Shown piece after piece: positions 1 through 13,800 of a stretch of 64,000 bases of DNA (positions are counted from its first letter, which is position 1; the number at the start of each line of letters is the position of its first letter). The stretch is from Typhlomys cinereus. Its lineage: Eukaryota; Chordata; Mammalia; Rodentia; Platacanthomyidae. The notes beneath the pieces are model-generated. The model was given only the letters and a program-made list of their open reading frames with translations. It was not told the origin of the DNA and did no database searches. The position numbers and the translations under genes are program-made. The DNA lies in NCBI GenBank assembly GCA_023101885.1, contig JALPQD010000302.1:2613172-2677171 (forward strand). Direction: 5' to 3'.

Positions 1-3000
1 TAATTAGCCTTGATTACACACCCTGTATCACTGAAATTACTAATTGGAAACACCTGGTCCTAATTGGCCTTGATTGACCATACCTGTGTCACTGAAATTG
101 TGAATTGGAAACACATGGTCCTAATTACCTTGATTGCCCACATCTGTGTCACTCAACATGCTAATTGGAAATACCAGGTCCTAACTGGCCTTGATTGCCC
201 ACACCTGTGTCACTGAAATTGCTACTTAGAAACACCTGGTCATAATTAGCCTTCATTGCCACAACCTGTGTCACTCAACCTGCTAATTGGAAACCCCTGG
301 TTCTTAATAGCCTTGATTCCCCACACCTGTGTCACTGATATTGTGAAATAGAAACACTTGGTCCTAATTATCCTTGATTTCCCACAACTGTGTCACTGAA
401 ATTGGTTATTTAAGACACCAAGTCTTAATTAGTCTTGATTGTCAACACTATAATCCCTGAATAATTTATGAACCCTAATCCTAATTAGCCTTGATTGCCC
501 ACACCTGTTTCACTGAAATTGCTAATTGGAAACACCTGGTCCTAATTAGCCTTGTTTGCCCACACAGGTGTCACTGAAATTGCTAATTGGAATCGCCTGG
601 TCCTAATTAGCCTTGATTGGCCACACATGTGTCACTCCTATTGCTATTTGGAAACACCTGGTCCGAATTAGCCTTGATTGCCCACACCTGTTTCCCTGAA
701 ATTGCTAATTGAAAACTACAGTTCCTAATTAGCCTTAATTCCCAACACCTGTGTCACTGAAACTGCTTATTGGAGAATCCCGGTCCAAATTACCCTCGAT
801 TGCCCACACCTGTGTCATTGAAATTGGTAATTTAAGACACCAGGACTTAATTAGACTTCTTTGCCAACACTGTAATCACTGAAATTATTTATAAACCGTC
901 GTCCTAATTAGCCTTTATTGCCCACACCTTTTCACTGAAATTGGTAATTTAAGACACCAGGACTTAAGTAGACTTGTTTGCCAACTCTGTAATCACTGAA
1001 ATTATTTATGAACCGTGGTCCCCTTTAGCCCTGATTGCCCACACCTGTGTCACTGAAATTGCCAATGGGAAACAACTGGTCCTAATTAGCCTTGATTGCC
1101 GACATCTGTGTCTCTGAAATTGCTAATTGGAAACACATGGTCCTAATTAGCCTTGATTGCCCACATCTGTGTCACTCGACATGCTAATTGGAAATACCAG
1201 GTCCTAACTGGCCTTGATTGCCCACACCTGTGTCACTGAAATTGCTAATGGGAAACAACTGGTCCTAATTAGCCTTGATTGCCCACATCTGTGTCACTGA
1301 AATTGCTAATTGGAAACACATGGCCCTAATTAGCCTTGATTGCCCACATCTGTGTCACTCAACATGCTAATTGGAAATACCAGGTCCTAACAGGCCTTGA
1401 TTGCCCACACCTGTGTCACTGAAATTGCTACTTAGAAACACCTGGTCATAATTAGCCTTGATTGCCACAACCTGTGTCACTCAACCTGCTAATTGGAAAC
1501 ACCTGGTCGTTAATAGCTTGATTGCCCACACCTGTGTCACTGAAATTGCAATATAGAAACACTTGGTCCTAATTATCCTTGATTTCCCACAACTGTGTCA
1601 CTGAAATTGGTTTTTTAAGACACCAAGTCTTAATTAGTCTTGATTGTCAACACTATAATCCCTGAAATTATTTATGAACCCTGGTCCTAATTAGCCTTGA
1701 TTGCCCACACCTGTGTCACTGAAATTGCTCATTGGAAACACCTGGTCCGAATAAACCTTGTTTGCCCAAACCTGTGTCACTCAAATTACTAATTGGACAC
1801 ACCTGATCCCAATTGGCCTTGATTGACCATACATGTGTCACTGAAATTGGTAATTTAAGACACTGTAATCATCACTGAAATTATTTATGAACCCTGGTCC
1901 TAAATAGCCTTGATTGCCTAAACCTGTGTCAGTGAAATTGCTAATTGGAAACACCTGGTCCTAATTAGCCTTGATTGCCCACACCTGTGTCACTGCGATT
2001 GCCAATTGGAAACACATGGTCCTAATGAGCCTTGATTGCCCACACCTGCATCATTCAAATTGTTAATTGGAAACACCTGGTGGTAATTAGCCTTGATTAC
2101 ACACACCTGTGTCACTTAAATGGCTAATTGGAAAAACCTGGTCCTAATTAGCCTTGAATCCCCACACCTGTGTCACTCGAATTGGTAATTATAAACACCT
2201 GGTCCTAATTAGCCTTGATTGCCCAGACCTGTGTCACTGAAAATGCTAATTGGAAACAGCTGGTCCTAATTAGCCTTGATTGCCCCACCTGTGTCACTGA
2301 AATTGCTACTTAGAAACACCTGTCCTAATTAGCATTGACTGCCTGCACCTGTGTCACTCAAACTGCTAATTGGAAACACCTGGTCCCAAATAGCCTTGAT
2401 TGATCACACCTGTGTCATTGAAATTGGTAATTTAAGACACAAGGTCTTAATTAGACTTGTTTGCAAAAACTGTAATCACTGAAATTATTTTTGAACGCTA
2501 GTCCTAATTAGCCTTCATTTCCGACACCTGTGTCACTGAAATTGCTACTTAGAAACACCTGGTCATAATTAGCCTTGATTGCCACAACCTGTGTCACTCA
2601 ACCTGCTAAATGGAAACCCCTGATTCTTAATAGCCTTGATTCCCCACACCTGTGTCACTGAAATTGTGAAATAGAAACACTTGGTCCTAATTATCCTTGA
2701 TTTCCCACAACTGTGTCACTGAAATTGGTTATTTAAGACACCAAGTCTTAATTAGTCTTGATTGCCAACACTATAATCCCTGAATTATTTATGAACCCTA
2801 GACCTAATCAGCCTTGATTTCCCACACCTGTGTCATTGAAATTGCTCATTGGAAACACCTGGTCCTAATTAGCCTTGTTTGCCCACACCTGTGTCACTCA
2901 AATTACTAATTGGAAACGCCTTGATTGACCATACCTGTGTCACTGAAATTGGTAATTTCAGGCACCAGGTCTTAAATAGACTTGTTTGCCAACACTGTAA

Positions 3001-6000
3001 TCACTGAAATTATTTATGAACCCTGGTCCTAAATAGCCTTGATTGCCTAAACCTGTGTCAGTGAAATTGCTAAGGGCAAACACTTGGGCCTAATTAGCCT
3101 TGATTGCCCACACCTGTGTCACTGAAATTGTAAATTGGAAACACATGGTCCTAATGAGCCTTGATTGCCCACACCTGTGTCACTGAAACTGCTAAGTGGA
3201 AACACCTGGTCCTAAATAGCCTTGATTGCCCACACCTGTGTCACTGAAACTGAGGATTAGAAACACTTGGTACTAATTATCCATGATTGCCCATAACTAG
3301 GATACAGAAATTGTTTATTTAAGACAACAAGTCTTAATTAGTCTTGATTGCCAACACTATAATCCCTGAAATTATTTATGAACCCTGGTCCTAATTAGCC
3401 TTGATTGTCCACACCTGTGTCATTGAAATTGCTGATTGGAAACACCTGGTCCTAATTAGCCTTGGTTGCCCACAACTGTGTCACTCAATTTGCTAACTGG
3501 AAACATCTGGTCCTATTTGGCCTTGATTGACCATACCTATGTCACTGAAATTGTTAATTGGAAACATCTGGTCCTAATTAGCCTTGATTTCCCACACCTG
3601 TGTCACTGAAATTACTAATTGGAAACACCTGCTCCGAATTAGCCTTAATTGCCCACTCCAGTGTCACTGAAATTGCTAATTGTAAACACCTGGTCCCAAT
3701 TTGCCTTGATTACCCACACCTGCATCACTCAAATTGTTAATTGGAAACACCTGGTGGTAAGTAGCCTTGATTGCCCACACCTGTGTCACTAAATGGCTAA
3801 TTGGAAACACCTGGTCCTAATTAGCCTTGAATCCCCACACCTGTGTCACTCGAATTTGTAATTATAAACACCTGGTCCTAATTAGCCTTGATTGCCCAGA
3901 CCTGTGTCACTGAAAATGCTAATTGGAAACAGCTGGTCCTAATTAGCCTTGATTGCCCACACCTGTGTCACTGAAATTGCTACTTAGAAACACCTGTCCT
4001 AATTAGCATTGATTGCTGGCACCTGTGTCACTCAAACTGCTAATTGGAAACACCTGGTCCGAAATAGCCTTGATTGATCACACCTGTGTCATTGAAATTG
4101 GTAATTTAAGACACCAGGTCTTAATTAGACTTGTTTGCCAAAACTGTAATCACTGAAATTATTTTTTGAACGCTAGTCCTAATTAGCCTTCATTTCCCAC
4201 ACCTGTGTCACTGAAATTGCTAATGTAATCCACGTGGTCCTAATTATCCTTGATTGCCCACACCTGTGTCACTGAAATTGATAATTGGAAACACCTGGTT
4301 CTAATTTGCCTTGATTACCCACACCTGCATCACTCATCAAATTGTTAATTGGAAACACCTAGTAGTAATTAGCCTTGATTGCCCACACGTGTGCCACTGA
4401 CATTGCTAATAGAAAACACGTGGTCCTAAATAGCCTTGATTGCATACACCTGTGTAACTGAAATTGATAATTGGACACCGGTTCTAATTTGCCTTGATTA
4501 CCCACACCTTACATCACTCAAATTGTTAACTGGAAACACCTAGTGGTAATTAGCCTTGATTACCCACAACTGTGCCACTGAAATTGCTAATTGGAAACAC
4601 CTGGTCATAATTATACTTGACTGTCCCACCTCTGTCACTGAAATTGCTAATTGGAAACACCTGGTCCTAATTAGCCTTGATTGCCCACACCTGTTTCCCT
4701 GAAATTGCTAATTGAAAACACCAGTTCCTAATTAGCCTTAATTCCCTACACCTGTGTCACTGAAACTGCTTATTGGAAAATCCTTGTCCAAATTACCCTC
4801 GATTGCCCACACCTGTGTCATTGAAATTGGTAATTTAAGACACCAGGACTTATTAGACTTCTTTGCCAACACTGTAATCACTGAAATTATTTATGAAACC
4901 GTCGTCCTAATTAGCCTTTATTGCCCACACCTGTTTCACTGAAATTGGTAATGGGAAACAACTGGTCCTAATAAGCCTTGATTGCCCACATCTGTGTCAC
5001 TGAATTGCTAATTGGAAAACACATGGTCATAATTAGCCTTGATTGACACAACCTGTGTCACTCAACCTGCTAATTGGAAATACCTGGTCGTTAATAGCCT
5101 TGATTGCCCACACCTGTGTCACTGAAATTGCGAAATAGAAACACTTGGTCCTAATTATCCTTGATTTCCCACAACGGTGTCACTGAAATTGGTTATTTAA
5201 GACACCTAGTCTTAATTAGTCTTGATTGCCAACACTATAGTCCCTGAAATTATTTATGAACCCTAGTCCTAATTATCCTTGATTGCCCACACCTGTGTCA
5301 CTGAAATTGCTCATTGGAAACACCTGGTCCTAATTAGCCTTGTTTGCCCACACCTGTGTCACTCAAATTACTAATTGGAAACACCTGGTCCTAATTGGCC
5401 TTGATTGCCCCCACCTGTCATTCAAATTGCTAATTGGAAACACCTGGTCCTAATTATACTTGACCGTCCCAGCTCTGTCACTGAAATTGCTAATTGGAAA
5501 CACCTGGTCCTAATTAGCCTTGATTGCCCACACCTGTTTCCCTGAAATTGCTAATTGAAAACACCAGTTCCTAATTAGCCTTAATTCCCAACACTTGTGT
5601 CACTGAAACTGCTTATTGGAGAATCCCGGTCCAAATTACCCTCGATTGCCCACACCTGTGTCATTGAAATTGGTAATTTAAGACACCAGAACTTAATTAG
5701 ACTTCTTTGCCAACACTGTAATCACTGAAATTATTTATGAACCGTCGTCCTAATTAGCCTTTATTGCCCACACCTGTTTCACTGAAATTGGTAATTTAAG
5801 ACACCAGGACTTAAGTAGACTTGTTTGCCAACTCTGTAATCACTGAAATTATTTATGAACCGTGGTCTCATTTAGCCTTGATTGCCCACACCTGTGTCAC
5901 TGAAATTGCCAATGGGAAACAACTGGTCCTAATTAGCCTTGATTGCCGACATCTGTGTCACTAAAATTGCTAATTGGAAACACATGGTCCTAATTAGCCT

Positions 6001-7860
6001 TGATTGCCCACATCTGTGTCACTCAACATGCTAATTGGAAATACCAGGTCCTAACTGGCCTTGATTGCCCACACCTGTGTCACTGAAATTGCTAATGGGA
6101 AACAACTGGTCCTAATTAGCCTTGATTGCCACATCTGTGTCACTGAAATTGCTAATTGGAAACTCATGGCCCTAATTAGCCTTGATTGCCCACATCTGTG
6201 TCACTCACATGCTAATTGGAAATACCAGGTCCTAACTGGCCTTGATTGCCCACACCTGTGTCACTGAAATTGCTACTTAGAAACACCTGGTCATAATTAG
6301 CCTTGATTGACACAACCTATGTCACTCAACCTGCTAATTGGAAACACCTGGTCGTTAATAGCCTTGATTGCCCACACCTGTGTCACTGAAATTGGCGATA
6401 TAGAAACACTTGGTCCTTATTATCCTTGATTTCCCACAACTGTGTCACTGAAATTGGTTATTTAAGACACCTAGTCTTAATTAGTCTTGATTGCCAACAC
6501 TATAATCCCTGAAATTATTTATGAACCCTAGTCCTAATTAGCCTTGATTGCCCACACCTGTGTCACTGAAATTGCTCATTGGAAACACCTGGTCCTAATT
6601 GGCCTTGATTGCCCACACCTGCCGTTCAAATTGCTAATTGGAAACACCTGGTCCTAATTATACTTTACTGTCCCACCTCTGTCACTGAAACTGCTAATTG
6701 TAAACACCTGGTCCTAATTAGCCTTGATTGCCCACACCTGTTTCCCTGAAATTGCTAATTGAAAACAGCAGTTCCTAATTAGCCTTAATTCCCAACACCT
6801 GTGTCACTGAAACTGCTTATTGGAAAATCCTGGTCCAAATTACCCTCGATTGCCCACACCTGTGTCATTGAAATTGGTAATTTCAGACACCAGGACTTAA
6901 TTAGACTCCTTTGCCAACACTGTAATCACTGAAATTATTTATGAACCCTCGTCCTAATTAGCCTTTATTGCCCACACCTGTTTCACTGAAATTGGTAATT
7001 TAAGACACCAGGACTTAATTACACTTCTTTGCCAACACTGTAATCACTGAAATTATTTATGAACCGTCGTCCTAATTAGCCTTGATTGCCCACACCTGTG
7101 TCACTGAAATTGCTAATTGGAAACACATGGTCCTAATTAGCCTTGATTTCCCACATCTGTGTCACTGAAATTGCTAATTGGAAACACATGGTCCTAATTA
7201 GCCTTGATTGCCCACATCTGTGTCACTCAACATGCTAATTGGAAATACCAGGTCCTAACTGGCCTTGATTGCCCACACCTGTGTCACTGAAATTGCTACT
7301 TAGAAACACCTGGTCATAATTAGCCTTCATTGTCACAACCTGTGTCACTCAACCTGCTAATTGGAAACCCCTGTTTCTTAATAGCCTTGATTCCCCACAC
7401 CTGTGTCACTGAAATTGCGAAATAGAAACATTTGGAACTAATTATCCTTGATTTCCCACAACTGTGTCACTGAAATTGGTTATTTAAGACACCAAGTCTT
7501 AATTAGTCTTGATTGCCAACACTATAATCCCTGAAATAATTTATGAACCCTAATCCTAATTAGCCTTGATTGCCCACACCTGTTTCACTGAAATTGCTAA
7601 TTGGAAACACCTGGTCCTAATTAGCCTTGTTTGCCCACACAGGTGTCACTGAAATTGCTAATTGGAATCGCCTGGTCCTAATTAGCCTTGATTGGCCACA
7701 CATGTGTCACTCCTATTGCTAATTGGAAACACCTGGTCCGAATTAGCCTTGATTGCCCACACCTGTTTCCCTGAAATTGCTAATTGAAAACACCAGTTCC
7801 TAATTAGCCTTAATTCCCAACACCTGTGTCACTGAAACTGCTTATTGGAGAATCCCGGTC
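1..7860. repeat. SatA left segment, moderately diverged
   Basis: This part contains the same monomer variants as the homogenised core, for example the blocks with CAACATGCTAATTGG and with ATTTATGAACCGTCG. Copies differ more from each other here, and unit lengths are irregular. Blocks recur locally, for example 2.4-2.6 kb against 4.07-4.2 kb (the variant with ATTATTTTTGAACGC or similar). The left end of the array lies outside the window. Confidence 0.8.
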
Positions 7861-10800
7861 CAAATTACCCTCGATTGCCCACACCTGTGTCATTGAAATT
7901 GGTAATTTAAGACACCAGGACTTAATTAGACTTCTTTGCCAACACTGTAATCACTGAAATTATTTATGAACCGTCGTCCTAATTAGCCTTTATTGCCCAC
8001 ACCTGTTTCACTGAAATTGGTAATTTAAGACACCAGGACTTAAGTAGACTTGTTCGCCAACTCTGTAATCACTGAAATTATTTATGAACCGTGGTCCCAT
8101 TTAGCCTTGATTGCCCACACCTGTGTCAATGAAATTGCCAATGGGAAACAACTGGTCCTAATTAGCCTTGATTGCCCACATCTGTGTCACTAAAATTGCT
8201 AATTGGAAACACATGGCCCTAATTCGCCTTGATTGCCCACATCTGTGTCACTCAACATGCTAATTGGAAATACCAGGTCCTAACTGGCCTTGATTGCCCA
8301 CACCTGTGTCACTGAAATTGCTACTTAGAAACACCTGGTCATAATTAGCCTTGATTGACACAACCTATGTCACTCAACCTGCTAATTGGAAACACCTGGT
8401 CGTTAATAGCCTTGATTGCCCACACCTGTGTCACTGAAATTGCGATATAGAAACACTTGGTCCTAATTATCCTTGATTTCCCACAACTGTGTCACTGAAA
8501 TTGGTTATTTAAGACACCTAGTCTTAATTAGTCTTGATTGCCAACACTATAATCCCTGAAATTATTTATGAACCCTAGTCCTAATTAGCCTTGATTGCCC
8601 ACACCTGTGTCACTGAAATTGCTCATTGGAAACACCTGGTCCTAAGTACCCTTGTTTGCCCAAACCTGTGTCACTCAAATTACTAATTGGAAACACCTGG
8701 TCCTAATTGGCCTTGATTGACCATACATGTGTCACTGAAATTGGTAATTTAAGACACCAGATCTTAAATAGACTTGTTTGCCAACACTGTAATCACTGAA
8801 ATTATTTATGAACCCTGGTCCTAAATAGCCTTGATTGCCTAAACCTGTGTCAGTGAAATTGCTAATTGGAAACACCTGGTCCCAAATAGCCTTGATTGCC
8901 CACACCTTTGCCACTGAAATTGCTACTTACAAACACCTGGTCCTAACTAGCCTTGATTGCCCTCACCTGTGTCATTCAACTTGCTAATTGCAAACACATG
9001 GTCCTATTTAGCCATGATTGCCCATATCTGTGTCACTGAAATTGCTTATTGAAAACACCTGGTCCAAATTAGCCTTGATTGCCCACACCTGTGTCACTGA
9101 AATTGATAATTGGAAACACCTGGTTCTAATTTGCCTTGATTACATACACCTGTATCACTCAAATTGTTAATTGGAAACACCTAGTGGTAATTAGCCTTGA
9201 TTGCCCACACCTGTGCCACTGAAATTGCTAATGAAAAACACGTGGTCCTAATTAGCCATGATTGCCCACACCTGTGTCACTGAAATTGCTAATTAGAAAC
9301 ACCTGGTCCTAATTAGCGTTGATTTGCCATACCCTTGTCACTGAAATTGCTAATTGGAAACACCTGGTCCTAATTGGCCTTGATTGCCCACACCTGCCTT
9401 TCAAATTGCTAATTGGAAACACCTGGTCCTAATTATACTTTACTGTCCCACCTCTGTCACTGAAACTGCTAATTGTAAACACCTGGTCCTAATTAGCCTT
9501 GATTGCCCACACCTGTTTCCCTGAAATTGCTAATTGCAAACAACAGTTCCTAATTAGCCTTAATTCCCAACACCTGTGTCACTGAAACTGCTTATTGGAA
9601 AATCCTGGTCCAAATTACCTTCGATTGCCCACACCTGTGTCATTGAAATTGGTAATTTAAGACACCAGGACTTAATTAGACTTCTTTGCCAACACTGTAA
9701 TCACTGAAATTATTTATGAACCGTCGTCCTAATTAGCCTTTATTGCCCACACCTGTTTCACTGTAATTGGTAATTTAAGACACCAGGACTTAATTAGACT
9801 TGTTTGCCAACACTGTAATCACTGAAATTATTTATGAACCGTGGTCCTAATTAGCCTTGATTGCCCACACCTGTGTCACTGAAATTGCTAATGAGAAACA
9901 ACTGGTCCTAATTAGCCTTGATTGCCCACATCTGTGTCACTGAAATTGCTAATTGGAAACACATGGCCCTAATTAGCCTTGATTGCCCACATCTGTGTCA
10001 CTCAACATGCTATTTGGAAATACCAGGTCCTAACTGGCCTTGATTGCCCACACCTGTGTCACTGAAATTGCTACTTAGAAACACCTGGTCATAATTAGCC
10101 TTCATTGTCACAACCTGTGTCACTCAACCTGCTAATTGGAAACCCCTGTTTCTTAATAGCCTTGATTGCCCACACCTGTGTCACTGAAATTGTGAAATAG
10201 AAACACTTGGTCCTAATTATCCTTGATTTCCCACAACTGTGTCACTGAAATTGGTTATTTAAGACACCAAGTCTTAATTAGTCTTGATTGCCAACACTAT
10301 AATCCCTGAAATAATTTATGAACCCTAATCCTAATTAGCCTTGATTGCCCACACCTGTTTCACTGAAATTGCTAATTGGAAACACCTGGTCCTAATTAGC
10401 CTTGTTTGCCCACACAGGTGTCACTGAAATTGCTAATTGGAATCGCCTGGTCCTAATTAGCCTTGATTGGCCACACATTTGTCACTCCTATTGCTATTTG
10501 GAAACACCTGGTCCGAATTAGCCTTGATTGCCCACACCTGTTTCCCTGAAATTTGCTAATTGAAAACACCAGTTCCTAATTAGCCTTAATTCCCAACACC
10601 TGTGTCACTGAAACTGCTTATTGGAGAATCCCGGTCCAAATTACCCTCGATTGCCCACACCTGTATCATTGAAACTGGTAATTTAAGACACCAGGACGTA
10701 ATTAGACTTCTTTGCCAACACTGTAATCACTGAAATTATTTATGAACCGTCGTCCTAATTAGCCTTTATTGCCCACACCTGTTTCACTGAAATTGGTAAT

Positions 10801-13800
10801 TTAAGACACCAGGACTTAAGTAGACTTGTTTGCCAACTCTGTAATCACTGAAATTATTTATGAACCGTGGTCCCATTTAGCCTTGATTGCCCACACCTGT
10901 GTCACTGAAATTGCCAATGGGAAACAACTGGTCCTAATTAGCCTTGATTGCCCACATCTGTGTCACTAAAATTGCTAATTGGAAACACATGGTCCTAATT
11001 AGCCTTGATTGCCCACATCTGTGTCACTCAACATGCTAATTGGAAATACCAGGTCCTAACTGGCCTTGATTGCCCACACCTGTGTCACTGAAATTGCTAA
11101 TGGGAAACAACTGGTCCTAATTAGCCTTGATTGCCCACATCTGTGTCACTGAAATTGCTAATTGGAAACACATGGCCCTAATTAGCCTTGATTGCCCACA
11201 TCTGTGTCACTCAACATGCTAATTGGAAATACCAGGTCCTAACTGGCCTTGATTGCCCACACCTGTGTCACTGAAATTGCTACTTAGAAACACCTGGTCA
11301 TAATTAGCCTTGATTGACACAACCTATGTCACTCAACCTGCTAATTGGAAACACCTGGTCGTTAATAGCCTTGATTGCCCACACCTGTGTCACTGAAATT
11401 GCGATATAGAAACACTTGGTCCTAATTATCCTTGATTTCCCACAACTGTGTCACTGAAATTGGTTATTTAAGACACCTAGTCTTAATTAGTCTTGATTGC
11501 CAACACTATAATCCCTGAAATTATTTATGAACCCTAGTCCTAATTAGCCTTGATTGCCCACACCTGTGTCACTGAAATTGCTCATTGGAAACACCTGGTC
11601 CTAAGTAGCCTTGTTTGCCCAAACCTGTGTCACTCAAATTACTAATTGGAAACACCTGGTCCTAATTGGCCTTGATTGACCATACATGTGTCACTGAAAT
11701 TGGTAATTTAAGACACCAGATCTTAAATAGACTTGTTTGCCAACACTGTAATCACTGAAATTATTTATGAACCCTGGTCCTAAATAGCCTTGATTGCCTA
11801 AACCTGTGTCAGTGAAATTGCTAATTGGAAACACCTGGTCCCAAATAGCCTTGATTGCCCACACCTTTGCCACTGAAATTGCTACTTAGAAACACCTGGT
11901 TCTAACTAACCTTGATTGCCCTCACCTGTGTCATTCAACTTGCTAATTGCAAACACAGGTCCTATTTAGCCATGATTGCCCATATCTGTGTCACTGAAAT
12001 TGCTTATTGAAAACACCTGGTCCAAATTAGCCTTGATTGCACACACCTGTGTCACTGAAATTGATAATTGGAAACACCTGGTTCTAATTTGCCTTGATTA
12101 CATACACCTGTATCACTCAAATTGTTAATTGGAAAAACCTAGTGGTAATTAGCCTTGATTGCCCACACCTGTGCCACTGAAATTGCTAATGAAAAACACG
12201 TGGTCCTAATTAGCCATGATTGCCCACACCTGTGTCACTGAAATTGCTAATTAGAAACACCTGGTCCTAATTAGCCTTGATTTGCCATACCCGTGTCACT
12301 GAAACTGCTAATTGTAAACACCTGGTCCTAATTAGCCTTGATTGCCCACACCTGTTTCCCTGAAATTGCTAATTGCAAACAACAGTTCCTAATTAGCCTT
12401 AATTCCCAACACCTGTGTCACTGAAACTGCTTATTGGAAAATCCTGGTCCAAATTACCCTCGATTGCCCACACGTGTGTCATTGAAATTGGTAATTTAAG
12501 ACACCAGGACTTAATTAGACTTCTTTGCCAACACTGTAATCACTGAAATTATTTATGAACCGTCGTCCTAATTAGCCTTTATTGCCCACACCTGTTTCAC
12601 TGTAATTGGTAATTTAAGACACCAGGACTTAATTAGACTTGTTTGCCAACACTGTAATCACTGAAATTATTTATGAACCGTGGTCCTAATTAGCCTTGAT
12701 TGCCCACACCTGTGTCACTGAAATTGCTAATGGGAAACAACTGGTCCTAATTAGCCTTGATTGCCCACATCTGTGTCACTGAAATTGCTAATTGGAAACA
12801 CATGGTCCTAATTCGCCTTGATTGCCCACATCTGTGTCACTCAACATGCTAATTGGAAATACCAGGTCCTAACTGGCCTTGATTGCCCACACCTGTGTCA
12901 CTGAAATTGCTACTTAGAAACACCTGGTCGTAATTAGCCTTCATTGCCACAACCTGTGTCACTCAACCTGCTAATTGGAAACCCCTGGTTCTTAATAGCC
13001 TTGATTCCCCACACCTGTGTCACTGAAATTGTGAAATAGAAACATTTGGAACTAATTATCCTTGATTTCCCACAACTGTGTCACTGAAATTCGTTATTTA
13101 AGACACCAAGTCTTAATTAGTCTTGATTGCCAACACTATAATCCCTGAAATAATTTATGAACCCTAATCCTAATTAGCCTTATTGCCCACACCTGTTTCA
13201 CTGAAATTGCTAATTGGAAACACCTGGTCCTAATTAGCCTTGTTTGTCCACACAGGTGTCACTGAAATTGCTAATTGGAATCGCCTGGTCCTAATTAGCC
13301 TTGATTGGCCACACATGTGTCACTCCTATTGCTAATTGGAAACACCTGGTCCGAATTAGCCTTGATTGCCCACACCTGTTTCCCTGAAATTTGCTAATTG
13401 AAAACACCAGTTCCTAATTAGCCTTAACTCCCAACACCTGTGTCACTGAAACTGCTTATTGGAGAATCCCGGTCCAAATTACCCTCGATTGCCCACACCT
13501 GTGTCATTGAAATTGGTAATTTAAGACACCAGAACTTAATTAGACTTCTTTGCCAACACTGTAATCACTGAAATTATTTATGAACCGTCGTCCTAATTAG
13601 CCTTTATTGCCCACACCTGTTTCACTGAAATTGGTAATTTAAGACACCAGGACTTAAGTAGACTTGTTTGCCAACTCTGTAATCACTGAAATTATTTATG
13701 AACCGTGGTCCCATTTAGCCTTGATTGCCCACACCTGTGTCACTGAAATTGCCAATGGGAAACAACTGGTCCTAATTAGCCTTGATTGCCCACATCTGTG

